DNA of 64,000 bases from CAG-791 sp963591995 (lineage in GTDB: Bacteria > Bacillota > Clostridia > Lachnospirales > Lachnospiraceae). This document shows, piece by piece, positions 16,768-25,507 of this stretch. A program made the translations under genes and the position numbers. The DNA is taken from contig CAVAUJ010000003.1 in NCBI GenBank assembly GCA_963591995.1, positions 1 to 64,000 of the forward strand, written 5' to 3'. The notes under the pieces are model-generated. The model made no database searches, had not been told where the DNA came from, and saw only the letters and a list, made by a program, of their open reading frames with translations. Every line of letters starts with the position of its first letter. The stretch's first letter is position 1.

Positions 16768-17555
16768 GCGAAGGAGCGTACGAGCGGGTAAAGCTTGCCC
16801 GTGACAGCAAGAGAGCTACCGGCCTGGATTACATCCATCACATCTTTCAGGACTTTATCGAGCTCCACGGGGATCGCCGGTATGCCGATGACCCCGCGGT
16901 GGTGGGCGGCATTGCACGGCTCGGCGGCATGCCGGTGACGGTGATCGCCATTGAGAAGGGGCATACGGCCAGGGAACGTACCCATCGCAATTTCGGAATG
17001 GCACAGCCGGAAGGGTATCGGAAGGCGCTGCGCCTGATGAAGCAGGCCGACAAATTCGGAAGATCCGTCGTATGCTTTGTGGACACGCCGGGGGCCTATT
17101 GCGGAATCGGCGCGGAGGAACGGGGCCAGGGGCAGGCGATCGCCGAAAATCTTCTGGAGATGTCGACGCTCTGCGTCCCGGTCATTTCCATCCTGATCGG
17201 AGAGGGCGGAAGCGGCGGAGCCCTTGCGCTTGCGGCGGCCGACCGGGTCTGGATGCTGGAGAATGCCGTATATTCGGTGATTTCTCCGGAAGGGTGCGCC
17301 AGCATTCTGTGGAAGGACGCGGGCAAGGCAGGGACGGCCGCCGAAGACCTGAAGCTGACGGCAGAGGACGCGAAAAGCCTGGGGGTGGTGGAACGGATTC
17401 TCTCGGAAAAGAACATGGGCCGGAAAGAATTCTATGCCGGCATCGGAGCGCTCCTTGCAAAGGAGCTGAAGGAATTGTCCGAGGACCTGGACCTGATGGA
17501 AAAACGCTATCACCGATTCCGCAGCATTGGCACCGGCGCAATCGTGAAGGAGTGA
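16764..17555 (+). CDS. accA: Acetyl-CoA carboxylase carboxyltransferase subunit alpha
   Basis: The 263-residue protein is a compact AccA with the family motifs ALRLMKQADKFGRSVVCFVDTPGA (given here in part: CFVDTPGAYCGIGAEERGQG) and GEGGSGGALALAAADRVWML. It forms the carboxyltransferase with AccD. It is shorter than the ~315 residues of E. coli AccA because the N-terminal helices are missing, which is common in Firmicutes. It is followed by the acyl-CoA synthetase after 2 nt. Confidence 0.95.
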   Translation: MSEGAYERVKLARDSKRATGLDYIHHIFQDFIELHGDRRYADDPAVVGGIARLGGMPVTVIAIEKGHTARERTHRNFGMAQPEGYRKALRLMKQADKFGRSVVCFVDTPGAYCGIGAEERGQGQAIAENLLEMSTLCVPVISILIGEGGSGGALALAAADRVWMLENAVYSVISPEGCASILWKDAGKAGTAAEDLKLTAEDAKSLGVVERILSEKNMGRKEFYAGIGALLAKELKELSEDLDLMEKRYHRFRSIGTGAIVKE

Positions 17556-17557
17556 GA

Positions 17558-19186
17558 ATGAGCATATACAAACGGTTTTGCGATGAGCAGCTGGATGAAA
17601 ACGGACGGCTGAAGGAGCTGACGCTGAAGTACGCCGACGACTTTAATTTCGGCTACGATGTGGTCGATCGGATTGCCGAGGAAACACCGTTAAAGCGGGC
17701 GCTTGTCTGGTGCAATACCGAAGGCGAGGAGCATACGTTCACCTTTGCGGATGTCCGGAAATACAGCAACCGGATCGCCAATCTCTTTCAGCGCGAGGGA
17801 ATCGGACGGGGAGACCGTGTCATGGTGATCCTGAAGCGCCATTATGAGTATTGGTTTACGGCGGTGGCGCTGCATAAGCTGGGCGCGGTCATGATACCGG
17901 CGACGCACATGCTGACGGTCAGCGATCTGGTCTACCGGATCCGGGCTTCGAAGGCGAAGGCCGTTGTATGCACGACGCAAAACGAGATTCCGGCAAAGGT
18001 CCGGGAGGCATTGCGAAGGGCGGACCGGTCTGCGCTGCTCTGGTGCGTTCAGGGGGAGGCGGACGGCTTTGTGAATCTGACGAGGGCCATGGAAGATTCC
18101 TCCGACGGACTGGTGAGGGTGCAGACCGGAGTGACCGATCCGATGCTCCTGTACTTCACCTCCGGCACCACGGGTTATCCGAAGGGCGTGATTCACGATT
18201 ACAGCTATCCTCTTGCCCATATCGTTACGGCGAGATACTGGCATCAGGCGGAGGACGGAGGCTTGCATTTCACGGTCGCGGAGACAGGCTGGGCCAAGGC
18301 ATCCTGGGGTAAGATCTACGGCCAATGGCTGGTCGGAAGCGCCGTCATGGTGTATGATTTCGACAACTTTGACCCCGTGCAGCTGACCTCCGTGATCAAT
18401 CGTTACGGGGTCACATCCTTCTGTGCACCGCCCACCGTATATCGCTATCTTGTGCGCAAGGGCATTCCGGACATGCCGACGCTCCGTCACGCGACCACCG
18501 CGGGCGAGATGCTGGCACCGGAGGTATTCCGAAAGTTCACGGAACGCACCGGGCTCCCTCTCTGCGAGGGGTACGGTCAGACGGAAACAACGCTTCTGAC
18601 GGCGAATTTCAGGGGATACGATGCCGCAGCCGGTTCCATGGGGCTGCCGTCGCCCTTCTATAAGATCGAGCTTCGGGGGGAAAACGGAGAACCGGTCGGA
18701 ATCGGAGAGCTCGGAGAGGTTGTCGTTGTTCCGAAGGAGGGCGGCAGGCAGCCGGGAATCTTCTCCGCGTACCTGGACAACGAGGAGCAGTATCGTTATG
18801 TCTGGCGCGGCGGCGTCTATCATACCGGGGATGCCGCATATATGGATGAAGACGGTCGCTATTGGTTTCACGGACGTTTTGACGATATTATTAAGACCGG
18901 AGGCTTTCGTGTGGGACCGTACGAGGTGGAGAATGTACTGATGGAGCATCCCGCCGTAGCGGAATGCAGCGTAATCGGTGTACCGGATCCGCTTCGTGGG
19001 CAGGCGATCAAGGCGGTGGTTGTTCCGGGGGCGGGATATACGCCGTCGCGGCAGCTGGAGCTGGAAATAAAAAATTTCTGCAATCAGAAGCTCGCCGAAT
19101 ACAAATGGATCCGGCTCGTTGAGTTTACCGCCGAAATGCCGAAGACCATCAGCGGAAAGATACGAAAGTCCGTGCTGCGCGGATAA
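17558..19186 (+). CDS. AMP-forming acyl-CoA synthetase (medium-chain type)
   Basis: The 542-residue ANL-superfamily ligase has the P-loop YFTSGTTGYPKGV (about 200-212), the A5 motif EGYGQTETTLL, the A8 hinge region GRFDDIIKTGGFRVGPYEVE, and the C-terminal catalytic Lys in KTISGKIRKS (about residue 533). It resembles acyl-CoA synthetases for medium-chain acids. It starts 2 nt after accA and so is part of the fab operon. It may activate exogenous or salvaged acids, or make primers for elongation. No carrier-protein domain is attached, so an NRPS role is unlikely. Confidence 0.88.
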   Translation: MSIYKRFCDEQLDENGRLKELTLKYADDFNFGYDVVDRIAEETPLKRALVWCNTEGEEHTFTFADVRKYSNRIANLFQREGIGRGDRVMVILKRHYEYWFTAVALHKLGAVMIPATHMLTVSDLVYRIRASKAKAVVCTTQNEIPAKVREALRRADRSALLWCVQGEADGFVNLTRAMEDSSDGLVRVQTGVTDPMLLYFTSGTTGYPKGVIHDYSYPLAHIVTARYWHQAEDGGLHFTVAETGWAKASWGKIYGQWLVGSAVMVYDFDNFDPVQLTSVINRYGVTSFCAPPTVYRYLVRKGIPDMPTLRHATTAGEMLAPEVFRKFTERTGLPLCEGYGQTETTLLTANFRGYDAAAGSMGLPSPFYKIELRGENGEPVGIGELGEVVVVPKEGGRQPGIFSAYLDNEEQYRYVWRGGVYHTGDAAYMDEDGRYWFHGRFDDIIKTGGFRVGPYEVENVLMEHPAVAECSVIGVPDPLRGQAIKAVVVPGAGYTPSRQLELEIKNFCNQKLAEYKWIRLVEFTAEMPKTISGKIRKSVLRG

Positions 19187-19221
19187 AGGCCGTACCCACG
19201 GCAACAGACAGGAGAACGGTT

Positions 19222-20904
19222 ATGGATAAGGCACCGAAGCATTCCGAGACGAAGAGCGCCAAAGCGGAGCTGCCGTTCCTTGACGAAACGGTTCCTTGCG
19301 GCTTTTTAAGATATACCTGCGAAAAGCAGCCGAGGATCACCTATATCAATGCCAGGATGATTGAGATGCTGCGATTTCCGGAAGGCGCAGAGGGAGATAT
19401 CGATTATCTGGAGATGTTCAAGGGCAACGTATTTTTCATGGTCCCCATGGAGGAGCGCCGCAGATTTTCCAAATATCTTAACCGCGTCTATTCTTCGGAT
19501 GCTCCGATCGCAGGAGATATGACGCTGCTTCGGTGTGACGGAACCCGTGCCCACGTCTTCGGATGGGTCATGAAATGCAGGAACGAGCAGGGCGAGGACG
19601 AGTTTCAGAGCGTTTGCATGGATATCACGGAGAGCTACCGGGCACGAAAGGCGAAAGAAAACAAGCGCTACATGAAAGCGCTTGCCGATGTCTATGACAA
19701 GATCTTCGAGTTCGATCCGGATGCCGGCACCGTGAAATGTCTGTATTGCGGGGACACCTCCTATTTCAAGCGGTTTGAAGACGTGGCCATGCAGGTGGAG
19801 GACGCTCTGGAGAAATGGCTGGTCGACTCCGTTGACGCGCAGCAGCAGGACGCCGTCCGAAGCTTTTTCATGGATTACATCCGGAAAAAGCGGAACGGCA
19901 TGGAGGGAAGACCGCCGCAGATCACGTATATGGCACGTTCCACGGACGGAAGCATCCGGCAATATACCGGCATCTTTATCCGGGCAGAGGATGCGGTCAG
20001 CCTCTATTGCTGTCGTGAGGTGAAGGAAATTGCGGCGGCCAGGGCCTTAAAGGATGAAAATACAGAGCTGAAGGAAAAGATGCGGGAGCTGGTCACGCGG
20101 TTTTCCGACGGTATCGCAGCCTTTGAAATATCCACGGACGGAAGGGTGAAGCCGTTGTATGCAACGGAGAACGTCTGCAGGTTCTTTGGCTATACGGAGG
20201 AGGAATGGCTGCCGCTGACCGAAAAGTATACGCCGGCGGAGAGCTTCACGGCGTACAGTGAGGCGGCATATGAGAGCTTCGAGGAGCTTCTCCGAACAGG
20301 GGAAGCGGAGTTTTCCTATTTTGACTACCAGACCGGGACAGAACGCAGAATGAAGGCAATCTGTTCGGAAAAGGAGCCGAACACCTATGCCTCGCGTTAT
20401 GTCATGCTCTATCCCGTGGAAGGGGGAGAGGAAGCCGGCAAAGCCGGCCTGCCGGCTTCTTTGCCGGAAAATCGCACGGTATTTATCCGCACGTTCGGAT
20501 ATTTCGATGTGTTCGTGGGGAATACGCCGATTGCCTTCCGCAGCAAAAAGTCCAAGGAGCTGCTGGCCCTGCTCGTCGACCGGAAGGGCGGCTATGTGAC
20601 CTCCGAGGAAGCCATCAGCTTTTTGTGGGAGGAGGAGCCGACGAGCACCTTGACGCTTTCGAGATATCGTAAGGTTGCTCTTCGGCTGAAGAGCACGCTG
20701 GAGGAATACGGGATTTCCGACATCATGGAGACCGTTGACGGAAAGCGCCGCATCGTCATGGACAAGGTTTCATGTGATTTGTATGATTATCTTACCGGCA
20801 AGGAGGAATATGCACAGCTGTTCAAGGGGAGCTATCTGACCAATTACAGCTGGGGCGAGGTCACGTTGGGCGAGCTCTCCAAAAGCCTTTTGCCTCAGAA
20901 CTGA
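19222..20904 (+). CDS. PAS-domain regulator with C-terminal SARP/OmpR-like winged helix
   Basis: The 560-residue protein shows two PAS-like regions (about 20-140, VPCGFLRYTCEKQPRITYIN; about 285-400, with FFGYTEEEWLPLTEKYTPAE) and a C-terminal winged helix (about 415-540) with FIRTFGYFDVFVGNTPIAF and KSKELLALLVDRKGGYVTSE, the pattern of SARP/BTAD-type DNA-binding domains. No receiver or kinase domain is seen. It follows the acyl-CoA synthetase by 35 nt on the same strand, so it may sense a lipid- or redox-related signal and control this operon; that is inference. A palindrome CAAAAGCCTTTTG overlaps its last codons. Confidence 0.75.
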   Translation: MDKAPKHSETKSAKAELPFLDETVPCGFLRYTCEKQPRITYINARMIEMLRFPEGAEGDIDYLEMFKGNVFFMVPMEERRRFSKYLNRVYSSDAPIAGDMTLLRCDGTRAHVFGWVMKCRNEQGEDEFQSVCMDITESYRARKAKENKRYMKALADVYDKIFEFDPDAGTVKCLYCGDTSYFKRFEDVAMQVEDALEKWLVDSVDAQQQDAVRSFFMDYIRKKRNGMEGRPPQITYMARSTDGSIRQYTGIFIRAEDAVSLYCCREVKEIAAARALKDENTELKEKMRELVTRFSDGIAAFEISTDGRVKPLYATENVCRFFGYTEEEWLPLTEKYTPAESFTAYSEAAYESFEELLRTGEAEFSYFDYQTGTERRMKAICSEKEPNTYASRYVMLYPVEGGEEAGKAGLPASLPENRTVFIRTFGYFDVFVGNTPIAFRSKKSKELLALLVDRKGGYVTSEEAISFLWEEEPTSTLTLSRYRKVALRLKSTLEEYGISDIMETVDGKRRIVMDKVSCDLYDYLTGKEEYAQLFKGSYLTNYSWGEVTLGELSKSLLPQN

Positions 20905-20920
20905 TGTCAAAAGCCTTTTG
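20880..20920. promoter_or_regulatory. Two identical 13-bp palindromes around the regulator's stop codon
   Basis: CAAAAGCCTTTTG occurs at 20880-20892 (inside the last codons of the PAS/SARP gene) and again at 20908-20920, 28 bp apart. Each copy is a perfect palindrome around a central C. They lie about 100 nt before the lipoprotein gene and could be a paired operator site. A further CAGCTGC/GCAGCTG hairpin lies at 20954-20971. Confidence 0.4.
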
Positions 20921-21015
20921 TCCCGGAGCGGATGCCTGTCACAGAATTGCCGGCAGCTGCGTATGCAGCTGTGAGAATCTGAGCCACGCAGAGACCCCAA
21001 AGGAGGAGGAAGACG

Positions 21016-21954
21016 ATGAAGAACAAATTGGTTCTGGCAATGACGGTGATCGCCGTGAGCACGGCATGGATGACAGGCTGCAGCTCGACATCCGGTACAT
21101 CTGCGGAAGAGGGGACATCCTCGGACGAGGTGTGGGAGGAAACGCAGGAGACAGACGGGAGCGATGCCGCGGACACAGAGGCGTCCGAGGAAATTGCGAA
21201 TCCCTGGACGGAGTCGGATGAGCAGGGCGTTGCGCAGGCAACGGGCTTTGACATGACGCCGCCGGACGGAGCAAAGGAGGTTGCGTACAGCTATCTGGCA
21301 GAGGAGGGGCTTGCGCAGATGAGCTACGAGCTGGAGGATGCGAAATGGGTGTACCGGATGGAATCGGCCGATGCCCTGACGGACATCTCCGGCCTGCACA
21401 TGGATTGGACCGGAGACGAGGGAACCGTCTCCGGAAGAGAGGCCATGTATTACGGGCAGTGTGATCCGAACGATGAGACGACGGAGGATGTGATGCTCGT
21501 GAACTGGTACGATGTCGTGACCGGCGTGACCTATTCCCTCTCGGCGACAGGAACGGATCTGAGCGGCATGGACATGCAGGTGTATGCGGAAAATCTGTAT
21601 GTGCCCTCGCAGGGAGATGCAACGGATGATCCGGCGGCGGACCGGGAGAATGAGCTCAAGAGCTATTTCCTGGGAGAACACAAAAAGAGTGAGGACGGGA
21701 GCTCGCTGGTGATCGCAGACAACGGGGACGGCACCTTCCGTGTGGACCTTAGCATTACCAGGCTGTGCAGCCTGGAGGACGGCGTCGGAACCTTCGCAGA
21801 GCACAAGATGACCTTTACGGCGGCAGATCCGAACGGAGAGGATATCTCTGCCATGATCTACCGGGACAGCGATAACAGCCTGGTGGTGAGGATCACGAAC
21901 AGCACCTGGGAGTATCTGCCGAACGATGAAGTGATCGACGGCTTCGGCAAATAA
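21016..21954 (+). CDS. Secreted lipoprotein, unknown function
   Basis: The 312-residue protein has a lipoprotein signal peptide (basic start, hydrophobic core LAMTVIAVSTAW, lipobox MTGC, Cys22) followed by an acidic Ser/Thr/Glu-rich linker (about 23-60). The remaining 250 residues are mostly beta and end in a domain with YRDSDNSLVVRI. It should sit on the outer face of the membrane. I do not recognise the family. RBS AAAGGAGGAGG is very strong. It ends before a perfect 19-bp terminator. Confidence 0.7.
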   Translation: MKNKLVLAMTVIAVSTAWMTGCSSTSGTSAEEGTSSDEVWEETQETDGSDAADTEASEEIANPWTESDEQGVAQATGFDMTPPDGAKEVAYSYLAEEGLAQMSYELEDAKWVYRMESADALTDISGLHMDWTGDEGTVSGREAMYYGQCDPNDETTEDVMLVNWYDVVTGVTYSLSATGTDLSGMDMQVYAENLYVPSQGDATDDPAADRENELKSYFLGEHKKSEDGSSLVIADNGDGTFRVDLSITRLCSLEDGVGTFAEHKMTFTAADPNGEDISAMIYRDSDNSLVVRITNSTWEYLPNDEVIDGFGK

Positions 21955-21986
21955 CAAGGACAACATAACAGGGGATGGCATTGCAG

Positions 21987-22032
21987 AATCCGGCGCAGGA
22001 AACGCAGAGGAAAGCGTTTCCTGCGCCGGATT
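21987..22032. terminator. Bidirectional terminator between convergent genes
   Basis: A 19-bp perfect stem (AATCCGGCGCAGGAAACGC and its complement) with an 8-nt loop lies between the lipoprotein gene and the convergent glycyl-radical activase gene. T-rich sequence follows on the plus side (TGCGGTTTCTT), so it can serve the plus strand best and perhaps both. Confidence 0.8.
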
Positions 22033-22057
22033 TGCGGTTTCTTCGGGAGAAGTTCTT

Positions 22058-22948
22058 TCAGGAGAAGCTCTCGACGGCGACGCCCTCTGCACGCACAATG
22101 TTCCGGAGGCGTTCCATCTCATCTTCCGGGGGGCGGTAGAAGGAATCCTGTTCGCAGGGGCTTCCGATGGCCTCGTATTTGATCCTGCCGAAGGTGTGAT
22201 AGGGGAGCAGCTCCATTTTCGCCTTGGGAAGATTCCGGCGGACATAGACCGCAGAGCGCCGGATGTTCTCCTCGTCGTTGTTCACGCCGCCGATGACGGG
22301 GATGCGGATCACGACGGCAGCCGGGATTTCCGAAAGACGGCGGATGTTCTCGAGCGTCTGTGCATTGGAAACGCCGGTATAAAGCCGGTGCCGTGCATCG
22401 TCCATCAATTTGAGATCCATAAAGATGAGATCCATGCGCAGAAGAGACGCGCGGACACTTTCAAAGGCAAAGTGTCCGCAGGTCTCCAGAGCCATGGACA
22501 GACCCATGTCGTAAATTCCGGCGGTGAGCGCATTCAGGAAGTCCGGCTGCGAGGTCGCCTCTCCTCCGGAGAAGGTGATGCCGCCGCCGCTGTACCGGTA
22601 AAAGATCTCATGTCGCCGGATCTGCGAGAGGATTTCCTCGGAATCGCAGAGACGGACCATGCGGGTACGGGCCCCGTGGGGACAGACGTCGGCACAGGCG
22701 CCGCAGGCGCGGCAACGATCCCTTGCAAGGTTCATATCGATGCCGATCCCCTCCGGGCAGACCCTTGTGCACGCACCGCACTCGATGCATTTGCGCCGGT
22801 ACCAGCCGACAAGGGGGCGGGCAGAGAGTCCCTCCGGATTCGCGCACCAGCGGCAGCGCAGGGGGCATCCTGCCAGGAAAATGGTGGTTCGTATGCCGTC
22901 GCCGTCATTGACGGAGAACGGCTGCAGCTGCATGAGATAGCCTTTCAT
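22058..22948 (-). CDS. Glycyl-radical enzyme activating enzyme (radical SAM)
   Basis: The 296-residue protein has the radical SAM cluster Cys28/Cys32/Cys35 (GCPLRCRWC), an inserted ferredoxin-like domain with two 4Fe-4S motifs (CIECGACTRVCP and CRACGACADVCP), and the family sequence YSGGGITFSGGEAT. It uses S-adenosylmethionine to abstract a hydrogen from the Gly of its partner enzyme. The partner is the gene at 23008-25380, which is upstream in the same transcript with a 59-nt gap. Confidence 0.93.
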   Translation of the reverse strand: MKGYLMQLQPFSVNDGDGIRTTIFLAGCPLRCRWCANPEGLSARPLVGWYRRKCIECGACTRVCPEGIGIDMNLARDRCRACGACADVCPHGARTRMVRLCDSEEILSQIRRHEIFYRYSGGGITFSGGEATSQPDFLNALTAGIYDMGLSMALETCGHFAFESVRASLLRMDLIFMDLKLMDDARHRLYTGVSNAQTLENIRRLSEIPAAVVIRIPVIGGVNNDEENIRRSAVYVRRNLPKAKMELLPYHTFGRIKYEAIGSPCEQDSFYRPPEDEMERLRNIVRAEGVAVESFS

Positions 22949-23007
22949 GGCCGGTGCTCCTTTCCTCCGTTACCTCCGGTGCGGGAAATGCTTTGATCCG
23001 CGTTTCC

Positions 23008-25380
23008 TTAGAATTCCTCATGTGCATTCCGGGCCATGATGGAATCCTGCATTTCCCTGGAAAGGTTCGTAAACTGCGCACTGTAGCCCGCAACGCGAAC
23101 GAGAAGGCTCCGATATTGATCGGGATTTTGCTGCGCGTCCCGGAGCACCTCGTTGGAGATGGTGTTGAACTGTACGTGGAACCCGCCGAGGGCAAAATAG
23201 CTCTGGAGCATGGCGGCCAGGTTCGCGCGTCCCCGCTTTGTTGCAACGAGCTCATGACCAAGCCGAAGGTTCAGGAGCGTTCCGCCGCTGTGCATGTCGT
23301 GCTTGATCTTCGCAGCGCTTCGGAGTGCCGCAAGGCACGTGGAGGTATCCGTGCCGGTGACGGGAGATACGCCCTCGTTGATGGGATCCTTTGCGTGGCG
23401 CCCGTCCGGCGTTGCACCGAGAACACGGCCGGTGGGAAGGTAATTGGAAATTCCCATAAAGGCCGTGACAAAGGGTGCGCCGTAGATGTCACGGTATTGC
23501 ACGACCTCCGCGCGGTAGAAATCGGCCAGATCCCGGGCAATGAGATCGACGTAATCGTCGTCGTTGCCGTACTTCGGGCAGGCGAGCGCCTTCTGACGGA
23601 GCTCTTCATAGCCGTTCCAGTCGGCGTTCAGCGCATCGATGAGCTCGGCGAGCGTCGCGACGTGGTCCTCGTAGACGAGCTTTTTGATCACGGCGAGGGA
23701 GTTGGCGGTCACCGAAAGTCCCACGCCGGTGAACACCGGTCCGATGTTGTATTTGGCTCCGCCGTCGACCAGATCGGCGCCGCTTTGCACGCAATGCTCG
23801 TTGCAGACCGACATGAAGGGGCGATGTCCGATTTCCCGATGAATCTCCTGGGCGGTTACGAGGCTGATGACGCCGTGCTTTACGAGGTTGCGGAACTGCC
23901 TTTTCCAGGCGTCCAGAATTTCATCGAAGGAGGCAAACGTCTTCGGATCCTTTTCGGGGATGGATACCTGCTGGCCGCGAAGGCGGCTCTTTCCTTCGTT
24001 GAGCGCGAACTCCAGCGCCGCGGCAAAGCTGATCGTGCAGGCCGAGGTCCACTGGAACGTTTTGCGGGAGTGGGGAACGACGCAGCCGCAATTGTTCCAG
24101 TCTCTTGCATCAATGGGATCGTAGCCGAGATTCGAGAGCATCTGATAGCCGGTGCGGTCGCTGTGAATGGCGGGGAAGCCGCAGCCCGTTGCCACCAGCC
24201 CGGTCACAGCCTCCATGAATTCGGGCGGACAATCGGGGTGGATCCGGCAGCTGAGGGTCGGCTGGTGCGTCATGATCTCCTTTGTGGCCTGAATGGCAAG
24301 ATAGGAGATTTCGTTGGTGGCATCCGATCCATCCACCTTGGTGCCGCCGATGGTAAGATTCTCAAAATTGGTATAGCCTGCGAAAAAGCCGGCGGTGTTC
24401 CGGGAAATCGTCCAGGCCCACTCGCTGTATTTAAGCCACAGAAGCTCGATCAGCTCGAGCGCCTCCTCTTTGGTGATCCGTCCCTCCCGCAGGTCCTTTT
24501 CATAGTAAGGGAACATATATTGATCAAAGCGCCCGGGATTCCATGCGAGCGGATTCTCGGCGAGAATGCCGCCGAGCTGGACAAACCAGACGAACTGAAT
24601 GGCCTCGCGGAAGGTTTCCGGTGCCTTCTCCGGGATGACATCGCAGACGGCGGCAATCGAAAGGAGCTCGTCCTTCCTTGCGGAATCCTGCTCTGCGGCA
24701 GCCATCTCCCGGGCTTTCTCGGCATACCGGTGCGCAAGGCAGATCATGCCGTCGCAGATGAGGACGACGGAGCGATAGAATTCCAGCTTTTTGCGATCGG
24801 CGGGAACGGCGCGGTTCAGGGTCTCCATATGCTCCAGAGCCTCCCGGCGAATGCCGCCGTATCCCTTCGGCAGGAGCTCATCGATATAGTCGGCTGAAAT
24901 TTCACCGACGCCGTTTCGCCACTTGGAATCGGTGTCCAGAAAGCCGGTGTCCACACCGATGATCCGTGTGTCCTCGGGAATGCGGGAGAGAAACGCCTCC
25001 TCGACGGATTTGCCCTTCCAATAAGGGAAGATGTTCTCCTTGACGAATCGGATCTGCTCCGGCGTCACATCGTAAGGATCCTGCTCCCGTTCGGGAAAGG
25101 TGTCGATTTCATCCTGAATCCAGGTCCATCCGAATTCCGGGGTAAGGATCGCGCATTTGCGGTATTCACCGCTGGTGCCGACGATGAGCTCCCCCTCCCA
25201 GATGTTCACGGAAAGCTCACGGCAGGTGTCGTAAAAGGCCTGTGCGGTGCGCAGGATATGCGGCTGTCCCTCCGTTCGCTGAAAGGACTTGGTCCAGCTC
25301 CACGCCCGTTCGCAGGAAATATGGGGCTTCGTATTCACGTAATGCTCACGGATTTTCTCAACTCTCTTTGTTACAGGCAT
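23008..25380 (-). CDS. Glycyl radical enzyme of the PFL2/decarboxylase-dehydratase class
   Basis: The 790-residue protein has the glycyl radical motif RVAGYSAQF (Gly765) near its C-terminus and a Cys loop NNCGCVVPHSRKTFQW with Cys431 and Cys433. Alignment to the GCVE loop of known members points to Cys433 as the thiyl Cys, but Glu two residues later is replaced by Val435. Length and order fit the PFL2-like group (CutC, HypD, arylacetate decarboxylases), yet the missing Glu leaves the reaction open. The enzyme must be activated by the adjacent radical SAM activase and is destroyed by oxygen. RBS TGGAGGTG precedes the ATG. Regulator and operator-like repeats lie upstream. Confidence 0.9.
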   Translation of the reverse strand: MPVTKRVEKIREHYVNTKPHISCERAWSWTKSFQRTEGQPHILRTAQAFYDTCRELSVNIWEGELIVGTSGEYRKCAILTPEFGWTWIQDEIDTFPEREQDPYDVTPEQIRFVKENIFPYWKGKSVEEAFLSRIPEDTRIIGVDTGFLDTDSKWRNGVGEISADYIDELLPKGYGGIRREALEHMETLNRAVPADRKKLEFYRSVVLICDGMICLAHRYAEKAREMAAAEQDSARKDELLSIAAVCDVIPEKAPETFREAIQFVWFVQLGGILAENPLAWNPGRFDQYMFPYYEKDLREGRITKEEALELIELLWLKYSEWAWTISRNTAGFFAGYTNFENLTIGGTKVDGSDATNEISYLAIQATKEIMTHQPTLSCRIHPDCPPEFMEAVTGLVATGCGFPAIHSDRTGYQMLSNLGYDPIDARDWNNCGCVVPHSRKTFQWTSACTISFAAALEFALNEGKSRLRGQQVSIPEKDPKTFASFDEILDAWKRQFRNLVKHGVISLVTAQEIHREIGHRPFMSVCNEHCVQSGADLVDGGAKYNIGPVFTGVGLSVTANSLAVIKKLVYEDHVATLAELIDALNADWNGYEELRQKALACPKYGNDDDYVDLIARDLADFYRAEVVQYRDIYGAPFVTAFMGISNYLPTGRVLGATPDGRHAKDPINEGVSPVTGTDTSTCLAALRSAAKIKHDMHSGGTLLNLRLGHELVATKRGRANLAAMLQSYFALGGFHVQFNTISNEVLRDAQQNPDQYRSLLVRVAGYSAQFTNLSREMQDSIMARNAHEEF

Positions 25381-25457
25381 CTTCGTACACCTCCACTGCC
25401 GCCGCGCGGGCGGCCTCGATGATGATCGGCGCTTTCCGCCGGAACCTCTTCGGGATC

Positions 25458-25486
25458 ATGGTATACGAGAGCAAAGACATTTTCAA
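25458..25486 (-). promoter_or_regulatory. Candidate promoter for the glycyl radical enzyme operon
   Basis: On the minus strand TTGAAA (plus 25481-25486) is followed after 17 bp by TACCAT (plus 25458-25463); an alternative -10 is TATACC with a 15-bp spacer. It lies about 80 nt before the enzyme start. A 12-bp palindrome directly abuts the -35 side. Confidence 0.4.
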
Positions 25487-25498
25487 GCGTTATAACGC
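25487..25498. promoter_or_regulatory. Perfect 12-bp palindrome GCGTTATAACGC
   Basis: GCGTTATAACGC is its own reverse complement and directly touches the -35 box of the candidate promoter. Its place between an XRE-cupin regulator gene and the enzyme gene makes it a good operator candidate for that regulator. Confidence 0.5.
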
Positions 25499-25507
25499 AC
25501 AAAAATG

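Noticed and set aside
9662..19186. Polyketide or NRPS-like biosynthetic cluster
   Set aside because: All condensing and carrier proteins are single-domain type II fatty-acid components with acetyl-CoA carboxylase; the AMP-ligase has no carrier domain and there is no thioesterase or tailoring enzyme.
22954..24897. Plus-strand 647-residue open frame
   Set aside because: It lies antisense to the glycyl radical enzyme, has no recognisable domain, and the minus-strand frame has clear catalytic motifs.
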